The notes under the pieces were generated by a model. It ran no database searches, was not told the origin of the DNA, and was given only the letters and a program-made list of their open reading frames with translations. Position numbers and translations under genes: made by a program. Of a stretch of DNA of 25,858 bases, positions 7,409 to 16,042 are shown one piece after another. Source of the stretch: an uncultured Prevotella sp. (GTDB taxonomy: Bacteria; Bacteroidota; Bacteroidia; Bacteroidales; Bacteroidaceae); assembly GCA_900557405.1 (NCBI GenBank), contig USSF01000033.1:1-25858 (forward strand), written 5' to 3'. Within the stretch, counting starts at the first letter, position 1, and the number at the start of each line of letters is the position of its first letter.

Positions 7409-7439
7409 TTTGTGGAGAGATATAAAAGGTTTAACTTTG
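7409..7439 (+). promoter_or_regulatory. Bacteroidetes promoter for the OmpA-like lipoprotein operon
   Basis: TTTG (7409-7412), a 19-base spacer and TAACTTTG (7432-7439) match the phylum consensus exactly. The start point would be near 7446, giving a leader of about 50 bases before the ATG at 7497. It probably drives the four-gene group ending at the 12831-12890 terminator. Confidence 0.75.
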
Positions 7440-7496
7440 CAAATTGAGTTGATATAAACATCATATATATATAAAACTGAAAAAAGGATTTTTATA

Positions 7497-8198
7497 ATGA
7501 ACAAGATTAAAATTGCAACATTGGGTTTGTGTGCGGCAGCTGTGGTAAGTTGCGGCAATAATACAGGTAACGGAGCTTTGATTGGTGCCGGCAGCGGCGC
7601 TGTGCTGGGAGCCATCGTGGGTAAGTTGGCAGGCAACACTGCCGTTGGAGCAGCTATCGGAACAGCTGTGGGTACGGGAGCCGGAGCCCTCATCGGCAAG
7701 CATATGGACAAGGTGAAAGCTGAGGCAGAGGCCGACCTGAACAATGCCAAGGTGGAGGAAGTGACCGACGTGAACGGACTGAAGGCCGTGAAGATTACCT
7801 TCGACTCGGGACTGCTCTTCAATACAAGCTCTTCTGAGCTGAGCGCTGCAAGCAAGACGAATCTCAACAATCTGGCAAAGCTGATGAAGAAGTATTCCAC
7901 CTGTGCCATCGATGCCTACGGACATACCGATAACCAGGGATGGAGAAACTCTACTGCAGAGCAGAGCGCACAGAAGAACCTGCAGCTCTCGCAGCAGAGG
8001 GCAGAGTCTGTGGTGAATTATCTGAAGGCCAACGGCGTGGCTTCGAGCCAGTTCAAGAACGTGGTGGGCAAGGGCAGTTCGGAGCCGGTAGCCGACAATA
8101 CCACTCAGGCTGGCATGCAGCAGAACCGTCGCGTGGAGGTATTCCTCTATGCAAGCGAGCAGATGGTGAAGGAGGCCCAGCAGGGTACACTCAACTAA
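7497..8198 (+). CDS. OmpA/Pal-family lipoprotein with glycine-zipper segment
   Basis: Predicted 233-residue lipoprotein that anchors the outer membrane to peptidoglycan. Lipobox VVSC with Cys19 as the lipidated residue. Residues 24-68 are a glycine zipper (GALIGAGSGAVLGAIVG and two similar runs), which may pack in the membrane or oligomerise. Residues 98-218 are an OmpA_C domain: FDSGLLFNTSSSEL, GHTDNQG with Asp145 in the diaminopimelate-binding position, LSQQRAESVVNYLKANGV, and NRRVEV with Arg211 or Arg212 as the second ligand contact. First gene of a tight group with mtgA 39 bases downstream, consistent with a cell-wall role. It has a clear promoter. Confidence 0.93.
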   Translation: MNKIKIATLGLCAAAVVSCGNNTGNGALIGAGSGAVLGAIVGKLAGNTAVGAAIGTAVGTGAGALIGKHMDKVKAEAEADLNNAKVEEVTDVNGLKAVKITFDSGLLFNTSSSELSAASKTNLNNLAKLMKKYSTCAIDAYGHTDNQGWRNSTAEQSAQKNLQLSQQRAESVVNYLKANGVASSQFKNVVGKGSSEPVADNTTQAGMQQNRRVEVFLYASEQMVKEAQQGTLN

Positions 8199-8237
8199 GG
8201 AAAAAGACCCGGAACGGACTTTCACTAAAAACTTGGT

Positions 8238-8987
8238 ATGTCAAGATTTAACATAATCAGTAAGATATTGAAATGGGTGGTGGTAGCCTTCTTTGGCTCC
8301 ACCATTCTTGTTACAGTATTATATAGGTTCATGCCCGTATATTACACGCCGCTGATGTTTATCCGCTGTTTTCAGCAGATAGGAGAGGGCAAGTCGATAC
8401 GTATGCACCACCACTGGGTGCCGATGTCGGAGATTTCGCCCCACATGCCGGTGGCGGTGATGGCGAGCGAGGACCAGCGCTTCCTCCTGCACCATGGCTT
8501 CGACTATCAGGCGATAGAGAAGGCCGCGCTCCATAATCTGGAGGGTAAGAAGAAGCATGGCGCAAGCACGATAAGCCAGCAGACGGCGAAGAACGTTTTC
8601 CTGTGGCCGGGCCGGTCTTGGGTGAGAAAGGGCTTCGAGGCTTACTTCACGGTACTCATCGAGTTCATGTGGAGCAAGCAGCGCATCATGGAGGTGTATC
8701 TCAACTCCATCGAGATGGGCGACGGCATATACGGAGTGGACGCCGTGGCGGCGGACCATTTCGCCACCGATGCGGCAGACCTCTCGCGCTCGCAGTGTGC
8801 GCTTATTGCCGCCACGCTGCCAAATCCGCGCAAGTTCAGCTCCAAGGACCCCAGCGCATACATGCTGAAGAGACGTTCGCAGATAGAGCATGAGATGAAG
8901 TTCATACCGTCGTTTCCGCGCGAGGGAGAGGACTTCAACCCGAGCACCTCGGCAGGCGGAGTGTATAGAAACTATAAGAAGAAATAG
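8238..8987 (+). CDS. mtgA: Monofunctional biosynthetic peptidoglycan transglycosylase
   Basis: GT51 glycosyltransferase that polymerises lipid II into glycan strands at the outer face of the inner membrane. 249 residues, the usual size for MtgA. One membrane segment at residues 11-30 (LKWVVVAFFGSTILVTVLYR). Catalytic motif ASEDQRFLLHHGFD with Glu78, then GASTISQQTAKN (108-119), the RSWVRKGFEAYFTVLIE segment and EVYLNSIEMGDGIYG. There is no transpeptidase domain, which separates it from the class A PBP at 16043. It lies 39 bases after the OmpA-like gene and 40 before the helicase gene, so it is probably co-transcribed. Confidence 0.96.
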   Translation: MSRFNIISKILKWVVVAFFGSTILVTVLYRFMPVYYTPLMFIRCFQQIGEGKSIRMHHHWVPMSEISPHMPVAVMASEDQRFLLHHGFDYQAIEKAALHNLEGKKKHGASTISQQTAKNVFLWPGRSWVRKGFEAYFTVLIEFMWSKQRIMEVYLNSIEMGDGIYGVDAVAADHFATDAADLSRSQCALIAATLPNPRKFSSKDPSAYMLKRRSQIEHEMKFIPSFPREGEDFNPSTSAGGVYRNYKKK

Positions 8988-9027
8988 GATTCCTCATCCC
9001 CCAAACATCAAGCAGACGAAAATATAA

Positions 9028-11499
9028 ATGGACAACAATAATCTGTCAGCATTCCTCGATGGACTCAACGACAGCCAGCGCGCGGCCGTGGAATATTGCG
9101 ACGGGCCTTCGCTGGTGATTGCCGGTGCGGGTTCGGGCAAGACGCGCGTGCTCACGTATAAGGTAGCATATCTGATGATGCGTGGCATGAAACCATGGAA
9201 CATCCTGGCGCTGACCTTTACGAACAAGGCGGCAAACGAGATGAAGGAGAGGATAAACACCATAGTGGGCGGCAACCAGGCACGCTATATCTATATGGGA
9301 ACTTTCCACAGCATATTCTCGAGGATACTGAGGTCGGAGGCACGCCAGTTGGGCTATGAGTCCAACTTCACGATATACGACGACAGCGACTCGAAGAGTC
9401 TGATAAAGGCACTCACCAAGGAGTTCGGCCTCAATGACAAGGTATACAAGCCGTCGGTCGTGGCATCGAGAATAAGTATGGCGAAGAACCACCTTATCCT
9501 CCCCTCGGACTACGCATTGGACGGCAATCTGCAGGCACGCGACTTCCAGAGTCACATGCCCGACATGTCGAAGCTGTACGCCGCATACTGCGAGCGGTGC
9601 AAGCTGGCGAACGCAATGGACTTTGATGACCTGCTCGTGAACATATATATATTGTTCAACGAACATAAGGAGATACTTGAGAAATACTCATCGAACTTCG
9701 AGTATATCCTCGTGGACGAGTATCAGGACACGAACGCCGTGCAGCAGAAGATAGTGAGCCAGCTCGCTACGGTGCATAAACGCGTATGCGCCGTGGGCGA
9801 CGACGCGCAGAGCATCTATGCCTTCCGCGGGGCGAACATTGACAATATGCTCGGCTTCGAAAAGGAATTCGAGGGCAGCCGCGTGTTCAAGCTGGAGCAG
9901 AACTACCGCAGCACGCAGCGCATCGTGGAGGCGGCAAACAGTCTGATTGTCCATAACCAGTGGCAGATACGTAAGGACGTGTATAGCCGGAACAGCGAGG
10001 GTGAGAAGATAAAGCTGAAGATGGCATACAGCGACAAGGAGGAAGCCGTGATAGTATGCAAGGACATCAGACGGATGATGAAAGACGAGGGTGGAGACTA
10101 CTCCGACTTCGCCATCCTCTACCGCACCAATGCACAGAGCCGCACCTTTGAGGAGGCGCTGCGCAAGGAGGGGATGCCATACAAGATATACGGCGGACTG
10201 AGCTTCTACCAACGCAAGGAGATAAAGGATGTGATAGCCTATTTCCGTCTTGTTGCCAATCCCGACGACGAGGAGGCGCTGAAGCGCATCATCAACTATC
10301 CTAAGCGGAGCATCGGCCAGACGACGGTAAGCAAAATCATCGAGACGGCAACGGCAAACGGCGTGAGCCTGTGGAGCGTGATTTCATCGCCCGCACGGAG
10401 CGGACTGCGCCTGGGAAAGAAAGCGCTCGACAGTCTGGAGGCATTCCGCTCGCTGATGATGGGTTTCATGGAGCGTATCGCCATGGAAGACGCCTACACG
10501 CTGGGCTATGACATAATAAAGCAGAGCGGAATAGCGGCCGACCTGTACGCCGACAAAGAGCCGGAAAGCGTGGCAAGACAGGAGAACCTTGAGGAATTCC
10601 TCAATGGTATGCAGGATTTCGTGGAGGGCAGGAAGGAGGATGCCGACCTGTCGCGCAATGTTTATCTGACGGACTTCCTTCAGGAGGTTTCGTTGCTTAC
10701 CGACCTTGAGAGCGATGAGGATGCAGACCAGAAGAAGGTGAATCTGATGACGATACACAGTGCCAAGGGACTGGAATTCCCCAACGTGTTTATCGTGGGA
10801 CTGGAGGAGAACATCTTTCCGAGTCCGATGTCGTGCAACAGCCAGCGGGAGCTCGAAGAGGAGCGCCGGTTGCTGTATGTGGCGATAACGAGAGCCGAGA
10901 AGAACTGCGTGCTCACCTGTGCCCGCAACAGATACCGCTACGGCAAGATGGAGTTTGACACGCCCAGCCGCTTCATAAAGGATATCGCACCGTCGCTCCT
11001 GCAGGTGAGCGATTTCACCAATGACTCATCGCAAGGCTCCATGCAGCGGCAGTCGTATGGCGGCTACGGCAGTGGCAGACCGGAGTGGGGGCGTGGCGGC
11101 TACGGCAGCCGCTACCAGAACTCAAAGCCGGTGGCATCGCAATTCATGGCTGACCCGAAGCCGCGCGAAGCCAGTCATATAGACGATACATACCATTTCA
11201 GAAAAGGCGATTATAAAGAAGTGCTCGGTATAGGCAGACCGTCGTCAGGGGCGGCATCAAGGACAGTCCCGGCGTCAGGGTCTCCATCAAGGGTAGTACC
11301 GACATCAGCCCCAATGCAGTCGGTATCGTCCACCGGCGGCATATCGGTAGGGTCGGTGGTGGAACATTCGCGCTTTGGCATGGGAACCGTATTAAGGCTC
11401 GAAGGGTCGGGCGAAAACAGCAAGGCCACTGTGGAGTTCAAAAACGTGGGCGTGAAGCAGCTGCTGATGAAATTCGCAAGACTCAAGGTAATCAAGTAG
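9028..11499 (+). CDS. pcrA: UvrD/PcrA-family superfamily 1 DNA helicase
   Basis: ATP-dependent 3'-5' DNA helicase for repair and removal of stalled complexes. 823 residues. Walker A AGAGSGKT (32-39), motif Ia LTFTNKAANEMKER, Walker B DEYQDT (230-235), motif III GDDAQSIYAFRGA (257-269), motif IV QNYRST, motif V NLMTIHSAKGLEFPNV and motif VI EERRLLYVAITRAEK (about 610-624). The C terminus has a Gly/Tyr/Arg-rich stretch (about 670-700), a Ser/Pro-rich stretch (about 735-765) and a PcrA-type tudor-like fold (HSRFGMGTVLRLEG, about 775-823), which in PcrA contacts RNA polymerase. UvrD and PcrA names are interchangeable here. Cytoplasmic, within the mtgA group. Confidence 0.95.
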   Translation: MDNNNLSAFLDGLNDSQRAAVEYCDGPSLVIAGAGSGKTRVLTYKVAYLMMRGMKPWNILALTFTNKAANEMKERINTIVGGNQARYIYMGTFHSIFSRILRSEARQLGYESNFTIYDDSDSKSLIKALTKEFGLNDKVYKPSVVASRISMAKNHLILPSDYALDGNLQARDFQSHMPDMSKLYAAYCERCKLANAMDFDDLLVNIYILFNEHKEILEKYSSNFEYILVDEYQDTNAVQQKIVSQLATVHKRVCAVGDDAQSIYAFRGANIDNMLGFEKEFEGSRVFKLEQNYRSTQRIVEAANSLIVHNQWQIRKDVYSRNSEGEKIKLKMAYSDKEEAVIVCKDIRRMMKDEGGDYSDFAILYRTNAQSRTFEEALRKEGMPYKIYGGLSFYQRKEIKDVIAYFRLVANPDDEEALKRIINYPKRSIGQTTVSKIIETATANGVSLWSVISSPARSGLRLGKKALDSLEAFRSLMMGFMERIAMEDAYTLGYDIIKQSGIAADLYADKEPESVARQENLEEFLNGMQDFVEGRKEDADLSRNVYLTDFLQEVSLLTDLESDEDADQKKVNLMTIHSAKGLEFPNVFIVGLEENIFPSPMSCNSQRELEEERRLLYVAITRAEKNCVLTCARNRYRYGKMEFDTPSRFIKDIAPSLLQVSDFTNDSSQGSMQRQSYGGYGSGRPEWGRGGYGSRYQNSKPVASQFMADPKPREASHIDDTYHFRKGDYKEVLGIGRPSSGAASRTVPASGSPSRVVPTSAPMQSVSSTGGISVGSVVEHSRFGMGTVLRLEGSGENSKATVEFKNVGVKQLLMKFARLKVIK

Positions 11500-11513
11500 A
11501 GAAAACATTTGTA

Positions 11514-12818
11514 ATGGCAAGAAAATTAAGAAAGAAAAGAGTTTTCTTCCTTGTGCTTATACTTTGTCTCATTATCTTCTCGATAGTGGGACAATGTGTT
11601 TCATGTGGTGGAAAGACAGAAAAGAAAAAGAAGACGGTGAGCCGCACTCACCTTAATGATACATTGAGAAACAACATGTCGGACTCTCCTGATCTCGAGG
11701 AAATGGAGACTACGCTGAAAAGATATTTCGAACGGTGGGAGCTGAACGGGGCGCAGATAGCCGTTTCGCGCAACGATTCGCTGATTTATGCGAAGGGCTT
11801 CGGATGGGCGGACAAGGAGCGCGGACTGGAGATGCAGCCGAACTACGTGATGAGGCTTGCCTCCGTGTCTAAGCTGCTCACGGCTGTGGGTATAATGAAG
11901 CTGGTGGAGAACCATGTGCTGAAGTTGTCCGACCGCGTATTCGGCCCGCAGGGAATACTTAATGACACGGTGTTTACGAACGTGATAAAGGATCCGCGCT
12001 ATTTCGACATCACCGTGGAGCAGTTGCTGCGCCATAAGGCAGGCTTCAACAACAGGGCGGGCGACCCGATGTTCTCCACAAGATACATCATGATGCAGAA
12101 CCGTCTGACCACGCCGCCCGACAACAAGACGCTGATAAGAATCCTGCTCAAGCGCAGGCTGGGCTACACGCCGGGCACGATGAAGCATTATTCCAACGTG
12201 GGCTACACGCTGCTCTCGATGATTATCGAGAAGAAGACGAAGATGACGTATGAGAATTTCATGCGGAAGTTCGTATTCGAACCGGCCGGCTGCTATGATT
12301 TCCATATCGCAGGCAACTACTATAAGGACCGGCGCGAGAATGAGGTGAAATACTATATGCACAAGGGTTCGGAACCGGTGTATGAGTATAACAACAGCGG
12401 ACGTATGGTGGAGAAATGCTATGGCGAGAACGATATCCCGCGCCTGGTGGGGGCGGGAGCCTGGTGTGCTTCGGCGGCAGAGCTGTCGAGATTCATTGCG
12501 TCCATCGACCTTCTGCCTGGAGTTCCAGATATATTGAGCAAGGAGTCCGTGATGTATATGACGAAGGAGATGCCCGGCCACGACTACTGTCTTGGCTGGA
12601 ACTATTGCGCCAAGGGAAAGCCTTGGATAAGGACCGGTTCCCTGTCTGGTACTAGCGCATTGGTGCTCCGCTATCCCGATGGCGAGTGCTGGATACTGAT
12701 TACAAACACCAGTACGTGGAAGGGACACGGATTCTCGAACGACACCATGCGGCTGTTTGAAAAGCTGCGTCAGAAGTATGGCCCAAAGATGCCCAAGAGA
12801 AATCTGTTCTTCGGATAA
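11514..12818 (+). CDS. Class-C beta-lactamase-fold serine hydrolase (envelope-anchored)
   Basis: 434-residue member of the serine beta-lactamase / penicillin-binding-protein-like family (Pfam Beta-lactamase). A membrane segment covers residues 9-27 (RVFFLVLILCLIIFSIVGQ). Cys28 or Cys31 might be lipidated, but neither has a classical lipobox. Catalytic SVSK at 117-120 (Ser117, Lys120), YSN at 226-228, and RTG at 373-375 where beta-lactamases and DD-peptidases have KTG or HTG. The Arg substitution makes antibiotic hydrolysis unlikely; esterase or D-aminopeptidase-like activity is more plausible. It begins 14 bases after the helicase stop and ends before a strong terminator, so it is the last gene of this group. 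Confidence 0.88.
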   Translation: MARKLRKKRVFFLVLILCLIIFSIVGQCVSCGGKTEKKKKTVSRTHLNDTLRNNMSDSPDLEEMETTLKRYFERWELNGAQIAVSRNDSLIYAKGFGWADKERGLEMQPNYVMRLASVSKLLTAVGIMKLVENHVLKLSDRVFGPQGILNDTVFTNVIKDPRYFDITVEQLLRHKAGFNNRAGDPMFSTRYIMMQNRLTTPPDNKTLIRILLKRRLGYTPGTMKHYSNVGYTLLSMIIEKKTKMTYENFMRKFVFEPAGCYDFHIAGNYYKDRRENEVKYYMHKGSEPVYEYNNSGRMVEKCYGENDIPRLVGAGAWCASAAELSRFIASIDLLPGVPDILSKESVMYMTKEMPGHDYCLGWNYCAKGKPWIRTGSLSGTSALVLRYPDGECWILITNTSTWKGHGFSNDTMRLFEKLRQKYGPKMPKRNLFFG

Positions 12819-12830
12819 ATCTTTCAAAGG

Positions 12831-12890
12831 AAACAATAAAAACGGATAAAGCGCCCGAAAAGGATGGACGTTTTATCCGTTTTATTGTTT
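12831..12890. terminator. Long hairpin terminator between convergent genes
   Basis: Arms 12831-12850 and 12872-12890 pair over 19 bp with one bulged base, around a 21-base loop. The stem is rich in A on one side and T on the other, so it can act in both directions. It separates the plus-strand hydrolase from the minus-strand glyA gene. Confidence 0.85.
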
Positions 12891-12891
12891 G

Positions 12892-12928
12892 TTATTCTGA
12901 CAGATGTTAATAACGTCTGTCAGAATAA
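12892..12928. repeat. Near-perfect palindrome beside the glyA terminator
   Basis: A 17-bp stem with one G-U pair (12892-12908 with 12912-12928) and a three-base loop, directly after the longer hairpin. No T-run follows on either strand. It may stabilise the 3' end of glyA mRNA or help the adjacent terminator. Confidence 0.7.
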
Positions 12929-12948
12929 TTATCAGCCTGTCCGCCTGA

Positions 12949-14241
12949 TTAGTAAGCGAAGATAGGATAGTTCTTCATTGTTTCGTTGACGCGCTTGCGT
13001 ACAGAAGCGATTACCTCCTCGTTCTCCGGATCGTTGAGAACCTCCTCGATGAGCTCGGCGATGAGAACCATGAGATCCTCTTTAGCGCCACGGGTAGTAA
13101 TTGCTGGAGTTCCGAGACGGATTCCTGATGTCTGGAATGCACTGCGTGTGTCGAATGGAACCATGTTCTTGTTCACGGTGATGTCGGCAGCAACGAGAGC
13201 CTTTTCTGCAACCTTACCGGTCAGTTCCGGGTACTTCGTGCGGAGGTCAACGAGCATGCTGTGGTTGTCGGTTCCGCCGCTCACGATGCTGAAGCCGCGC
13301 TTTATGAGTTCATCGGCCAGAACAGCAGCGTTCTTCTTTACCTGCATAGCCCACTCCTTGAACTCAGGCTGCAGAGCCTCGCCGAAGGCAACAGCCTTAG
13401 CAGCGATAACGTGCTCCAGCGGACCGCCCTGCTGTCCAGGGAATACGGCGCTGTTGAGCAACTGGCTCATCATCTTTATCTGTCCCTTCGGTGTAGTCAA
13501 GCCCCATGGGTTCTCGAAGTCCTTGCCCATCAGGATGATACCGCCGCGTGGACCGCGCAGAGTCTTGTGGGTTGTAGAAGTCACGATGTGTGCATACTTA
13601 ACAGGGTTGTCGAGCAAACCGGCTGCGATAAGTCCGGCAGGGTGAGCCATGTCAATCATGAGCAGAGCGCCAACCTTGTCGGCAATCTCGCGCATACGCT
13701 TGTAATCCCATTCACGGCTGTAGGCAGAACCACCGCCGATGATGAGTTTAGGCTTGTGCTCGATAGCAAGACTTTCCATCTCATCGTAGTCTACTGTACC
13801 TGTCTCCTTCTTGAGGTTGTAGCCTATCGGGTTGTAGAGAATACCGGATGTATTCACTGCAGAACCGTGTGAAAGGTGTCCGCCATGGGCGAGATTCAAT
13901 CCCATGAATGTGTCGCCTGGCTTGAGTACTGTGAGCAGTACGGCAGCGTTTGCCTGTGCTCCGGAGTGAGGCTGCACGTTGGCGTATTCAGCTCCGAAGA
14001 GCTTCTTCACTCTTTCGATGGCGATGGTTTCAACGATGTCCACCACCTCGCAGCCGCCATAGTAGCGCTTGCCAGGATAGCCCTCAGCGTATTTGTTTGT
14101 GAGGCATGAGCCCATAGCCTGCATCACCTCGTCGCTGACGAAGTTCTCTGATGCGATAAGCTCCATGCCTTTAAGCTGGCGCTGGTGCTCTCTTTCAATA
14201 AGGTCGAAAATCTCTTGGTCTTTTTTCATCTTGTTTTTCAT
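12949..14241 (-). CDS. glyA: Serine hydroxymethyltransferase
   Basis: PLP enzyme that interconverts serine and glycine while charging tetrahydrofolate with a one-carbon unit; cytoplasmic homodimer or tetramer. 430 residues, normal for the family. Marks: LIASENFVS near the start, [19 protein letters not shown] (substrate and PLP region), [32 protein letters not shown], and [13 protein letters not shown] with Lys226 as the Schiff-base lysine. The ATG at 14241 or the in-frame ATG four codons on are both possible. It lies 48 bases after pyrI on the same strand, so it is probably the last gene of a pyrB-pyrI-glyA transcript, ended by the hairpins at 12831-12928. Confidence 0.97.
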   Translation of the reverse strand: MKNKMKKDQEIFDLIEREHQRQLKGMELIASENFVSDEVMQAMGSCLTNKYAEGYPGKRYYGGCEVVDIVETIAIERVKKLFGAEYANVQPHSGAQANAAVLLTVLKPGDTFMGLNLAHGGHLSHGSAVNTSGILYNPIGYNLKKETGTVDYDEMESLAIEHKPKLIIGGGSAYSREWDYKRMREIADKVGALLMIDMAHPAGLIAAGLLDNPVKYAHIVTSTTHKTLRGPRGGIILMGKDFENPWGLTTPKGQIKMMSQLLNSAVFPGQQGGPLEHVIAAKAVAFGEALQPEFKEWAMQVKKNAAVLADELIKRGFSIVSGGTDNHSMLVDLRTKYPELTGKVAEKALVAADITVNKNMVPFDTRSAFQTSGIRLGTPAITTRGAKEDLMVLIAELIEEVLNDPENEEVIASVRKRVNETMKNYPIFAY

Positions 14242-14289
14242 AAAAGGATTAAACGTATGTTACTGAATTCAATTCTTCTTCTATTCCTT

Positions 14290-14745
14290 CTACACGAGTT
14301 TCACGTGGCTTATATCCTGCTCCTTGTCGCAGTAGTGGCATCTGATGGTGCCGTTTGCCTTGTCGATTACGTGGAAGATGGTCTGCATAGGTTCGTTGTT
14401 AGTGATGCACTTTGGGTTGTTGCATTTCACGATTCCGCAGATTTTGTCGGGTGTGGTTACTGTTTTCTTCTCCACCACCTCGTAGTCGCGGATTACGTTG
14501 AGCACAACGTTTGGTGCTACGACGGAGAGACGTGAAATCTCTTCGTCGGTGAAGAATTTGTTCTCCACCTTGATGATACCCTTCTTGCCAAGTTTCTTTG
14601 ACGGGTAGTTGTAGCCGATGGTTACAGGCTCGTCGAGAGTCTGCAGTCCGAGCAGATTAGCTACGGCGTAAGCCTTTTCGGCTGGAATATGGTCGATAAC
14701 CGTGCCGTTTTCGATAGCGGCAACGAGTCTTTCTTTCTTGCTCAT
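14290..14745 (-). CDS. pyrI: Aspartate carbamoyltransferase regulatory subunit
   Basis: Regulatory chain of aspartate transcarbamoylase, which binds nucleotides (CTP inhibits, ATP activates) and the PyrB trimers. 151 residues, standard size. N-terminal allosteric domain with [15 protein letters not shown] (about 11-25); C-terminal zinc domain with Cys108, Cys113, Cys136 and Cys139 (CNNPKC and CHYC), which contacts the catalytic chain. Preceded by pyrB on the same strand across an unusual repeat-containing 133-base gap and followed by glyA 48 bases downstream. Confidence 0.97.
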   Translation of the reverse strand: MSKKERLVAAIENGTVIDHIPAEKAYAVANLLGLQTLDEPVTIGYNYPSKKLGKKGIIKVENKFFTDEEISRLSVVAPNVVLNVIRDYEVVEKKTVTTPDKICGIVKCNNPKCITNNEPMQTIFHVIDKANGTIRCHYCDKEQDISHVKLV

Positions 14746-14790
14746 TTTTTCTTAGCGTTTATTGTTAAACCAGTCTTGTTCTAATGATTC

Positions 14791-14890
14791 TCCGGTGGGG
14801 GATTGCCCGATGCATTCCCTCTGGGGGTATCCGATACATTTCCTTTGGGTAATGCCGGATGTGTTCCTGGTGGAGGATTTATCCGATGAT
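14791..14890 (-). repeat. Degenerate tandem repeat between pyrB and pyrI
   Basis: Four related units of about 24-29 bp lie head to tail: 14791-14819, 14820-14843, 14844-14867 and a diverged copy at 14868-14890. Shared core on the plus strand: TCCGATnnATTCC preceded by GGGGG-like runs. The last unit covers the stop codon and last codons of pyrB, so the array may have grown from the 3' end of that gene. It fills most of the pyrB-pyrI gap. In one minus-strand frame it encodes eight-residue repeats (RKCIGYPQ, RECIGQSP), but I see no start or homology supporting a protein. Confidence 0.65.
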
Positions 14891-15826
14891 GGTCTTGTCG
14901 TTCTTGATGTCATCGAGGGTATATCCCAACACGTCGCAGATGATGGCCTCTCTTGCATACAGTCCGTTCTGTGCCTGCTGTATATAGTATGCGTATGGGC
15001 TTTCGTCAACATCGTATGCAATCTCGTTGACGCGTGGCAGCGGATGGAGAATCTTCATGTTCTTGCGGGCCTTTACGAGCATGTCGTTCTTGAGGATATA
15101 TACGTTCTTCACCCTTTCGTATTCCATGAGGTCGGAGAAGCGTTCCTTCTGTACTCGCGTCATGTAGATGATGTCGGCGCCGGCAATGATGTCCTCGTTG
15201 AAGTCTGTATGTTCCACGTATTTTATGCCGTGCTGCTTGCAGTATAGCTTGTATTCCTCCGGCATTGCGAGCTCCTCGGGGGCGATAAAGTGGAATGTAG
15301 GGTTGAAATGGCGCATTGCCATGATTAGCGAGTGTACGGTGCGTCCGTATTTGAGGTCGCCTACAAGGTATATGTTCAGATTCTCAAGAGTTCCCTGCGT
15401 CTTGTATATGGAGTATAGGTCGAGCATGCATTGTGACGGGTGCTGGTGCGCTCCGTCGCCGGCGTTGATGATAGGAATCGGTGCAATCTCCGATGCGTAT
15501 TGTGCCGCTCCCTCGATATGGTGTCGCATTGCTATCACGTCTGCGTAGTTGGATACCATCAGAATAGTGTCTTTAAGGGTTTCCCCCTTTGTTGCGCTTG
15601 TCACTTTGGCATCACTGAATCCGATTACCTTGGCTCCAAGCCTGTTGGCTGCCGTCTCAAAACTCAGTCGTGTTCTGGTTGAGGGCTCAAAGAAAAGCGT
15701 GGCAACCACTTTGCCTTTCAGAATCTCACGATTGGGATGCATTTCGAACTCTTTTGCCATCTGTATCATGTAGAGGATTTTCTCCTTTGACAAGTCGGCA
15801 ATTGTTACAAAATCATGTTTTTCCAT
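14879..15826 (-). CDS. pyrB: Aspartate carbamoyltransferase catalytic subunit
   Basis: Catalyses carbamoyl phosphate plus aspartate to carbamoyl aspartate, the committed step of pyrimidine synthesis. 315 residues, usual 305-315. Carbamoyl-phosphate site [13 protein letters not shown] (Ser49-Arg53), the Lys80-Gly-Glu loop contributed to the neighbouring subunit, [13 protein letters not shown], the [12 protein letters not shown] aspartate-domain strand and HPLPRVNEI (261-269). With PyrI it should form the allosteric class of enzyme. A possible imperfect promoter lies upstream (TACCTTCG, plus-strand 15858-15865), but the nearest TTTG is too far (25 bases) to be convincing. Confidence 0.97.
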   Translation of the reverse strand: MEKHDFVTIADLSKEKILYMIQMAKEFEMHPNREILKGKVVATLFFEPSTRTRLSFETAANRLGAKVIGFSDAKVTSATKGETLKDTILMVSNYADVIAMRHHIEGAAQYASEIAPIPIINAGDGAHQHPSQCMLDLYSIYKTQGTLENLNIYLVGDLKYGRTVHSLIMAMRHFNPTFHFIAPEELAMPEEYKLYCKQHGIKYVEHTDFNEDIIAGADIIYMTRVQKERFSDLMEYERVKNVYILKNDMLVKARKNMKILHPLPRVNEIAYDVDESPYAYYIQQAQNGLYAREAIICDVLGYTLDDIKNDKTIIG

Positions 15827-15972
15827 ATACCGTTGTAATATTTATTTGTTTATCAACTGCGAAGGTACGCATATTTTTTTATTTATTCATACCAAAGAAG
15901 GGAAAAGTTGGCATTATATTGCTTTTATGAATAAAAAGGATAAAAATATTTTATTCTCTGACCGACAAACAT

Positions 15973-15980
15973 TATCTTTG
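15973..15980 (+). promoter_or_regulatory. Likely -7 box for the class A PBP gene
   Basis: TATCTTTG is a perfect TAnnTTTG element about 30 bases before the first ATG at 16010. The -33 region is only T-rich. The element overlaps the palindrome CTTTGCAAAG. Confidence 0.5.
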
Positions 15981-16042
15981 CAAAGATAAACTGCCGTGAC
16001 GGGAGCAAAATGTTCCTGTCGCATCCATTTATAGAAAAGACA

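Noticed and set aside
7461..8225. 254-codon minus-strand open frame opposite the OmpA-like gene
   Set aside because: The OmpA-like lipoprotein is unambiguous, with lipobox, peptidoglycan-binding residues and promoter. The antisense frame also spans its promoter-proximal leader.
11601..12836. 411-codon minus-strand open frame antisense to the beta-lactamase-fold gene
   Set aside because: The plus-strand gene has clear catalytic motifs, and the antisense protein is His/Arg/Leu-rich without a family match.
14752..15021. 89-codon frame reading through the pyrB-pyrI repeat with eight-residue repeats
   Set aside because: It overlaps the 3' end of pyrB in another frame and has no separate promoter or start signal; the peptide repeats follow from the DNA repeat.
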